Assembly (NCBI RefSeq): GCF_021261315.1
Contig: NZ_JAJSAX010000006.1
Span: forward strand, 124,001 to 188,000
Reading direction: 5' to 3'
DNA: 64,000 bases
From: Epilithonimonas sp. JDS
Lineage (GTDB): Bacteria > Bacteroidota > Bacteroidia > Flavobacteriales > Weeksellaceae
The notes under the pieces were generated by a model. The model had not been told where the DNA came from. It ran no database searches and saw only the letters and a program-made list of their open reading frames with translations. Positions 59,648 to 64,000 of this stretch are shown piece after piece (position 1 is the stretch's first letter; every line of letters begins with the position of its first letter). A program made the translations under genes and the position numbers.

Positions 59648-60703
59648 TTAATTTTTATAGAAACCATTCGTTCCGATTCCGGATTTGAACGATTTGATTT
59701 GATTTCCGCTTAGTGAATAAACATAAGATGTACTTTCTCCGCTAAAACTCGAATTGGATACAAAAATCTTCCCGTCTATCACATTAAAACTGTAAGAATA
59801 AGCCGGTGTTGTGAATAATGTAGTGACAGCAGAGGTTGCTGATGACATGTTCTTAGAATAAACCTTGTTAGCACCATCTAAGAAATAGAAGTTGCCAGAT
59901 TCGATTCTTAATTTCTGAACGTTTGGAATTCCGGTAAGCGTAGTTACAGTAAAAGTTCCGTCTGCTGCATTGATCTTATAAATGTAAGAATCTGTATTCC
60001 CCGAAGATAAAGCGTAAGCATAGCCTTCGTAAGAAATAAGATCAGAAATTGCTCCTGAATCTGGCAATATAACTGTCTTGTCGATAGCATTGGTAGACGG
60101 TTTTACAATCGTTATCGTGTGACCTGTAATGTCCATAGAGTTGGTTGCAAAATTGTAAAGAGTTCCATCTGTCTGTACAACGATGTTTCCACCTGCTTCC
60201 ACTACTTTTTCTGCGTAACGGTCAAAGTTGATGCTTTTTATGAATGTATTGTCTGCATTGTTGTAGATGTTCAACTTTTTTACATTGGCAAAATCATAGT
60301 TTGTAACGTAATACTGGCTTTCTGTAAATGCGATGTATCTTGGACCTACAAGATTGGAAGTGACAGTTGTATTTTTGCTAAAATTGAAACGGTTTGCGAT
60401 CACAATTTTGTTGCTGTTGTTAACAACCAAATAAGCATTAGTCCCTTTGAAACCGATCGTTTGGAGAACGTCTCCAAGATTTTCGTTATTTGCCTTTGTG
60501 TAAATGTCCGATTTTCCTTCACTTAAATCTGAAGAAAGAAAGTCTACGCTGGCATCTGGTTTTGTAAATGAACCCTCATTGACAACCAGAATCCCACTGT
60601 AAGAAGTTTCCTGATTGTTGTAAATCTCGTCATCGTCATTACAAGATGCAACAACCAAAAGGGCTGATGCAAAAACTGCGGTTAAAAATCTGTTGAATTT
60701 CAT
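59648..60703 (-). CDS. DUF5074-type beta-propeller surface lipoprotein
   Basis: A 351-residue lipoprotein with lipobox VVASC (Cys21) and the acidic NDDDE after it, an export signal to the cell surface. Four to six YncE-like propeller repeats follow (SGILVVNEGSFTKPDASVDF, RYIAFTESQYYVTNYDFANVKKLNIYN). It is encoded 73 bp after the BtuB-like receptor and shares its riboswitch. Proteins of this type next to BtuB genes are thought to help capture cobalamin; that role is likely here but not shown. Confidence 0.85.
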   Translation of the reverse strand: MKFNRFLTAVFASALLVVASCNDDDEIYNNQETSYSGILVVNEGSFTKPDASVDFLSSDLSEGKSDIYTKANNENLGDVLQTIGFKGTNAYLVVNNSNKIVIANRFNFSKNTTVTSNLVGPRYIAFTESQYYVTNYDFANVKKLNIYNNADNTFIKSINFDRYAEKVVEAGGNIVVQTDGTLYNFATNSMDITGHTITIVKPSTNAIDKTVILPDSGAISDLISYEGYAYALSSGNTDSYIYKINAADGTFTVTTLTGIPNVQKLRIESGNFYFLDGANKVYSKNMSSATSAVTTLFTTPAYSYSFNVIDGKIFVSNSSFSGESTSYVYSLSGNQIKSFKSGIGTNGFYKN

Positions 60704-60776
60704 AATATATTTATTTATTGTTTTTATTTGAATAATGTTTACCGCAAATTGCTGGGTTCATTATATATTTATTGTT

Positions 60777-62588
60777 TTAAAAATTTAAATTCAGGCTGAC
60801 AGCATAATTCCTTTTTGGCATAAAGTAGTAATCTACCGTTGCATACACCATATCCGTTATATTATTGACCTTGAAGCCAATCTGAATATTTTTAATTGGA
60901 TTAATAGTAATTCCGGCATTTAAAATTAAGTAGTCATCTATAAAACGATTCTCATCGTTGTCTGTATAGATTTTGCTGTTATACAAAGCCTGAACGAATA
61001 AGCCAACCATTTTATATTGATAATTGGTATTGAAATTAATCTGATTAAACGGAACATAACTCAGTTGTTTCTTTGTTTCCTGATCAGTAGATCTTGTATA
61101 AGAATAGCTGATTTGAGATTTCAATTTCTGATTTGTCCAGTTTTTATTAAACGATAATTCGGTTTCAAGACCATAAAAATCAACATCTCTTACATTGACA
61201 GGCGACCAAATACCGGAAGACATTGGAATCCACTGGATCAGATCCTTTGCCTGCATATAATACGGCGTGATTCCCAATTTAAAATTTCTGTAACTGAAGT
61301 AATGCGACATCTCTGCCTGATACGATGTTTCCGCTTTCAAATCCGGATTTCCGCCTGGCTGCCAATACAAATCATTGAAAGTTGGCGCTTTGAAATTTCT
61401 GGAAATATTGATTGAAGTCTGGTACCAATTATTTACCTTAAATTTTCCGCTCGCTGAGAACAAAAACGGACTTTCAAAACCTTCCACAAAATCATATTTT
61501 GCACCCAGTTCCCAATAGAATTTTTCCTGATTTCCGTTTCTGTAAAGCAAAGAAAGGTTGAATTCGTTTCTTTTCGGATTTTGGATTCCGGATTGGTAGC
61601 CTTCGCCCTGTTTATATTGATATTCCGAAATTAAATTGAAAGAAGATTGTTTTGAAACTGAATAATCGAGGTCATTTCGCACGATGTATTGTTTTCCTGT
61701 TCCGCCGCTGGCTTTTGCTTGATTAATGTCTCCAAAATACTGAAAGTTGTCTTCCAGATAAACCAGCTTCAAATCGTTTTTTATCTTGTTTGAATTAAGT
61801 TTCCAGCCGGCTAAACTTCGCAAAGTCTGAACCTGATATTTTGTTTTGGTTTGATTTTCATCAAAAATAGGGTAGTGCTGATCGCTGTCGTAATGTTGGG
61901 TTTGAAGATAAAATTCGTTATTCTGATCTGTTTTATAAGCCAAACCAAGATTGAATCCCGTATTTTGATATTCTCCGTTTCTGTTGATGAATTTCTTTTC
62001 GGAAACTTCATAATCATTTTCACTTTGAGAATGATTTGCAGAAAAGCTGAAGCTCAATTTCTCGTTGCTGTATTTTGTTTTGATTAATGAATTAAAAGTT
62101 CCAAAAGAGCCATATTCCGAAAACAATGTTCCGTGAAATCCTTTGTCAAAATCCAGCGTATTATTAAGGTGAATCGAGCCGCCAATTGCGCCGCTTCCGT
62201 AGATCACACTTCCGCCACCAAATTTAATTCCGACATTATCATAACTCAACGGATTAAGATTATTAATATCGCCCTGACCAAGAAAAATAGAATTCACATT
62301 AATTCCATTCCATACAAAAGCCGTTCTTGGCGCTCCGGTTCCACGAAACGAAGGCGAAGAGGTTGCGCCACGACCATTTTCCTTGATGTAAATGTTGGAT
62401 TGAAATCTCAGAAGATCCGAAAGTGATGTCGAATTTTCTAAAATCTGATCAGAACTCAGATTCGATATTTTTGCTGTTTTCTCTACTTTATTGTATTGGT
62501 TATCAATAAATACAGTATCGATCAAAGTTTCCTGAGCGGAATATTGATGCAAGATTAACAGAGAAAAAAGTGTAAATAGACGTTTCAT
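60777..62588 (-). CDS. btuB: BtuB-like TonB-dependent cobalamin receptor
   Basis: A 603-residue outer-membrane receptor. The signal peptide MKRLFTLFSLLILHQYSAQ is followed by a plug (about 40-165: ENSTSLSDLLRFQSNIYIKENG, RGTGAPRTAFVWNGINVNSIF, GGGSVIYGSGAIGGSIHL) and a 22-strand-type barrel ending in NYAVSLNLNF. The frame continues nine codons upstream, but the ATG at 62588 begins the signal. A cobalamin riboswitch controls it (62633-62790), which identifies the substrate more firmly than the protein does. Confidence 0.93.
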   Translation of the reverse strand: MKRLFTLFSLLILHQYSAQETLIDTVFIDNQYNKVEKTAKISNLSSDQILENSTSLSDLLRFQSNIYIKENGRGATSSPSFRGTGAPRTAFVWNGINVNSIFLGQGDINNLNPLSYDNVGIKFGGGSVIYGSGAIGGSIHLNNTLDFDKGFHGTLFSEYGSFGTFNSLIKTKYSNEKLSFSFSANHSQSENDYEVSEKKFINRNGEYQNTGFNLGLAYKTDQNNEFYLQTQHYDSDQHYPIFDENQTKTKYQVQTLRSLAGWKLNSNKIKNDLKLVYLEDNFQYFGDINQAKASGGTGKQYIVRNDLDYSVSKQSSFNLISEYQYKQGEGYQSGIQNPKRNEFNLSLLYRNGNQEKFYWELGAKYDFVEGFESPFLFSASGKFKVNNWYQTSINISRNFKAPTFNDLYWQPGGNPDLKAETSYQAEMSHYFSYRNFKLGITPYYMQAKDLIQWIPMSSGIWSPVNVRDVDFYGLETELSFNKNWTNQKLKSQISYSYTRSTDQETKKQLSYVPFNQINFNTNYQYKMVGLFVQALYNSKIYTDNDENRFIDDYLILNAGITINPIKNIQIGFKVNNITDMVYATVDYYFMPKRNYAVSLNLNF

Positions 62589-62591
62589 AAT

Positions 62592-62640
62592 GACCTGCCT
62601 TTCCTCCGAAAGCATTGACTAATTTTTTTTCTGGCAGGTC
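62592..62640 (-). promoter_or_regulatory. Expression-platform hairpin of the cobalamin riboswitch
   Basis: On the minus strand GACCTGCC (62640-62633), the end of the aptamer, is complementary to GGCAGGTC (62599-62592), 3 bases before the ATG at 62588. Pairing would cover the ribosome-binding region with GGAGGAAAGG in the loop, so the two states may switch translation. Confidence 0.55.
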
Positions 62641-62790
62641 TCCTGACTTTCGCTGATTTTGCGCCTTCTCACCCGCCTAAGGCGGGCAATGGCAAAGATT
62701 GCAAAATACTTTGTTGCGATTTACAGTTGCGGGGACAGTTGAAGAATTGCGCTTCATTCCCTTTTAATCCCGAAACATTCGGGAACCAAA
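62633..62790 (-). ncRNA. Cobalamin (B12) riboswitch, aptamer
   Basis: The minus strand carries the classical elements in order: AAAAGGGAATGAAGCG, the core CTGTCCCCGCAACTGTAA, GCCATTG with a hairpin CCCGCC-TAA-GGCGGG (plus 62672-62686) and GAGAAGGC, then the B12 box AGCGAAAGTCAGGAGACC followed by TGCC. It lies directly upstream of the BtuB-like gene. The -7 box TATATTTG at 62798-62805 would start the transcript at its 5' end. Firm call. Confidence 0.95.
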
Positions 62791-62797
62791 TTCTCGG

Positions 62798-62805
62798 CAA
62801 ATATA
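62798..62805 (-). promoter_or_regulatory. -7 box of the riboswitch-btuB operon
   Basis: The minus strand reads TATATTTG. Transcription would begin about 7 nt later, at the 5' end of the aptamer. Confidence 0.6.
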
Positions 62806-62873
62806 GAAATTAAATTGTTATAATAATTTTGTTGAAAAAAAACTCTCTGACTTCAAAAACTCTCCAATCCAAA

Positions 62874-63230
62874 TCAGGCATTGTGAAGAAAAACTTCGGC
62901 AGGAATACGGAAATAATTTTTAAGCTTTTGCGCCATTTTCAAGGTGATTTCCCGCTTGCCGGAAAGGATGGCGGAAACGTGGCCTTTGCTCCCAATGATC
63001 GGTTCGAGATCTTTGGCTTTCATTCCCATTTCTTCCATTTTATATTTAATCACTTCTAAGGCATCAAGTTCGGGTAATTGATAATGTTTTTCGTCATAAT
63101 CTTTGACCAAAACCATTAGTAAATCCAGTTCGTCCGCTTCTGGCGTATTCTGTTCTGCGTGGAAAATTTCCATCAATCTAAGTGAAGCTTTTTTATAATC
63201 TTCTTCCGTTTTTATTACTTTCCAAGTCAT
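62874..63230 (-). CDS. higA: HigA-type antitoxin (HTH)
   Basis: A 118-residue protein. The C-terminal part (about 55-115) is an XRE/Cro HTH: EVIKYKMEEMGMKAKDLEPIIGSKGHVSAILSGKREITLKMAQKLKNYF. The N-terminal half (VIKTEEDYKKASLRLMEIFHAE) is the toxin-binding part of HigA-like antitoxins. It represses its own promoter and blocks the HigB toxin encoded 5 bp upstream. The toxin-first order is the rule for higBA. Confidence 0.9.
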   Translation of the reverse strand: MTWKVIKTEEDYKKASLRLMEIFHAEQNTPEADELDLLMVLVKDYDEKHYQLPELDALEVIKYKMEEMGMKAKDLEPIIGSKGHVSAILSGKREITLKMAQKLKNYFRIPAEVFLHNA

Positions 63231-63235
63231 TAATA

Positions 63236-63562
63236 CTATTTTTTATAATTTAATATCGCAACATCAAAAGCGATCGTTTCAACGTTAATTTTGTCATATT
63301 CCTTATGACTTCCAAACCAAATTACATAACAAGCAGTCTGCGAAAAATTGATCGAAACAACCAGTCGAAAATCATTTCCTTTAATATTAAAAACAACTCT
63401 GTTATTGCTTACAATGCTGGCATTTCCATAAACCTTTTTGAGGTCATTATAATTATGAAAATTCATTTTTGAAAACTCATTATGCCAGATTAAGAGTTGT
63501 GTTCTAGCAGCCGGATATTTTTCTGTGTAAAATAAAATTGTTTTCTTTACAAGGATTTTCAT
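63236..63562 (-). CDS. higB: HigB-type toxin (mRNA interferase)
   Basis: A 108-residue toxin of the HigB/RelE-like group; FHNYNDLKKVYGNASIVSNNRVVFNIKGNDFRLVVSINF, then FGSHKEYDKI, is the family pattern. HigB cuts mRNA on the ribosome. The antitoxin gene follows after 5 bp. The -7 box TATCTTTG (63567-63574) ends 4 bp before the ATG at 63562, so the transcript would be leaderless or nearly so. Confidence 0.9.
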   Translation of the reverse strand: MKILVKKTILFYTEKYPAARTQLLIWHNEFSKMNFHNYNDLKKVYGNASIVSNNRVVFNIKGNDFRLVVSINFSQTACYVIWFGSHKEYDKINVETIAFDVAILNYKK

Positions 63563-63566
63563 AGGA

Positions 63567-63574
63567 CAAAGATA
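63567..63574 (-). promoter_or_regulatory. -7 box abutting the higB start codon (leaderless promoter)
   Basis: The minus strand reads TATCTTTG-TCCT-ATG. Confidence 0.6.
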
Positions 63575-63619
63575 AAATTAAAGTTTTCAATTTGCAAACT
63601 TTTATTGTTTTCTAATATT

Positions 63620-64000
63620 TTAAATCCAAAAATCCTGCAAAGGTTTTGGGAAAGATTTCTGATCAGCTTCATCTTGATCTACTATTAGAAAATCATTTTC
63701 CGAAGCAAATTTCTTCAACTCTTTTTTCGTTTCCAATTCAATGGTATTGATTTCTATCGTCATATTTTTATGCGTCAGTTTATGATTGATGATCTTCGAA
63801 TTGACAATTAATTCTTCCCATTCTGTAGGAACAGAAGTAGGAAATTCGTACAGTTTTTTCCAGATGAAGTCATTTCCTCTCTGTTTAATGAGAAATTGGT
63901 TTTGAAATTTGATGAAGTAATATTTCAAGCTCAGATCTGTGACTTTTGCCTTCTTCGTTTTGACTGGGAATTCTGCTATTCTTCCCGTTTGATAAGCGAT
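63620..64000 (-). CDS. mutY: A/G-specific adenine glycosylase MutY, C-terminal part (cut by window edge)
   Basis: The frame is open to base 64000, so the gene starts outside the window. The 126 visible residues begin IAYQTGRIAEFPVKTKKAKV, continue with the Nudix-like 8-oxoG-recognition domain (YYFIKFQNQFLIKQRGNDFIWKKLYEFP) and end with the HKLTHKNMTIEI segment typical of MutY. MutY removes adenine opposite 8-oxoguanine. A TTG at 63928 is not a start: the in-frame sequence before it is clearly family sequence. Confidence 0.88.
   Translation of the reverse strand: MAYQTGRIAEFPVKTKKAKVTDLSLKYYFIKFQNQFLIKQRGNDFIWKKLYEFPTSVPTEWEELIVNSKIINHKLTHKNMTIEINTIELETKKELKKFASENDFLIVDQDEADQKSFPKPLQDFWI

Noticed and set aside
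1-64000. Mobile elements, prophage, tRNA or rRNA genes
   Set aside because: I found no transposase, integrase, phage structural gene or tRNA-like cloverleaf. The kinase-like gene at 5889 has relatives in mobile elements, but nothing else around it is mobile.

Overview
The window looks like chromosomal DNA of a flavobacterium close to Chryseobacterium (Bacteroidota). Supporting signs are AT-rich DNA, Bacteroidota -7 promoter boxes (TAnnTTTG) in front of many genes, weak Shine-Dalgarno sequences, a type IX secretion (T9SS) C-terminal sorting domain, a PorV/PorQ-family protein, bacillithiol synthesis (bshA), a b558-type sdhCAB operon, an S16 protein with a long tail, and families typical of the phylum (DUF2851, DUF2089, DUF5074). 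I saw no rRNA, tRNA, CRISPR array, transposase or prophage. The window cuts a peptide transporter gene at its left end and mutY at its right end.

Layout. 1-3.5 kb: two POT peptide transporters around a GNAT gene, then a ParE-type toxin-antitoxin pair. 3.6-8.7 kb: a dipeptidyl peptidase IV, a small ORF overlapping a polyvalent-type kinase gene, and trhO with a 5-formyl-THF cyclo-ligase. 8.8-11.1 kb: two paralogous heptad-repeat lipoproteins flanking a membrane HTH protein/lipoprotein pair. 11.2-18.1 kb: a SpoU methyltransferase, lptB, small secreted and DinB genes, and an operon of ABC exporter, WYL regulator and Ntn hydrolase. 18.3-26.5 kb: a cobalamin adenosyltransferase, thiamine pyrophosphokinase, arginine decarboxylase, a T9SS cargo, a nitroreductase/HxlR pair, and a TPR-AraC regulator with a TPR partner that lacks the DNA-binding domain. 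26.5-36 kb: serine hydrolase, DUF2089/YIP1 pair, acyl-CoA carboxylase, EamA transporter, PorV/PorQ-like protein and peroxiredoxin. 36-41.4 kb: GH3 glycosidase, bshA, DUF2851, PspC. 41.7-49 kb: sdhCAB interrupted by a DUF2846 gene, rpoN, asnS. 49-58.2 kb: lipid synthase, HTH regulator, rimM, rpsP, photolyase, nitroreductase, GreA/B-like protein, hydrolases, trmD. 58.2-64 kb: NDH-2, a cobalamin riboswitch-controlled BtuB-like receptor with a DUF5074 lipoprotein, HigBA, and partial mutY.

Most genes are core metabolism and envelope functions. Vitamin B12 links two loci: the riboswitch-controlled uptake operon and the adenosyltransferase.

The most unusual content is between the genes. Several families of palindromic or structured repeats are scattered through the spacers. 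One family of about 90-115 bp has four divergent copies that share conserved blocks and closing helices whose pairs change together, as expected of a structured RNA. A second family has 18-bp terminal inverted repeats in three copies. A third is built on a CTCGCAGATT motif. Several -7 boxes end only 3-4 bp before an ATG, suggesting leaderless mRNAs. Coding oddities are a TrhO fused to a U32-type C-terminal domain, a pair of Braun-lipoprotein-like heptad lipoproteins, and a kinase reading frame that ends exactly where its metal-binding Asp should be.
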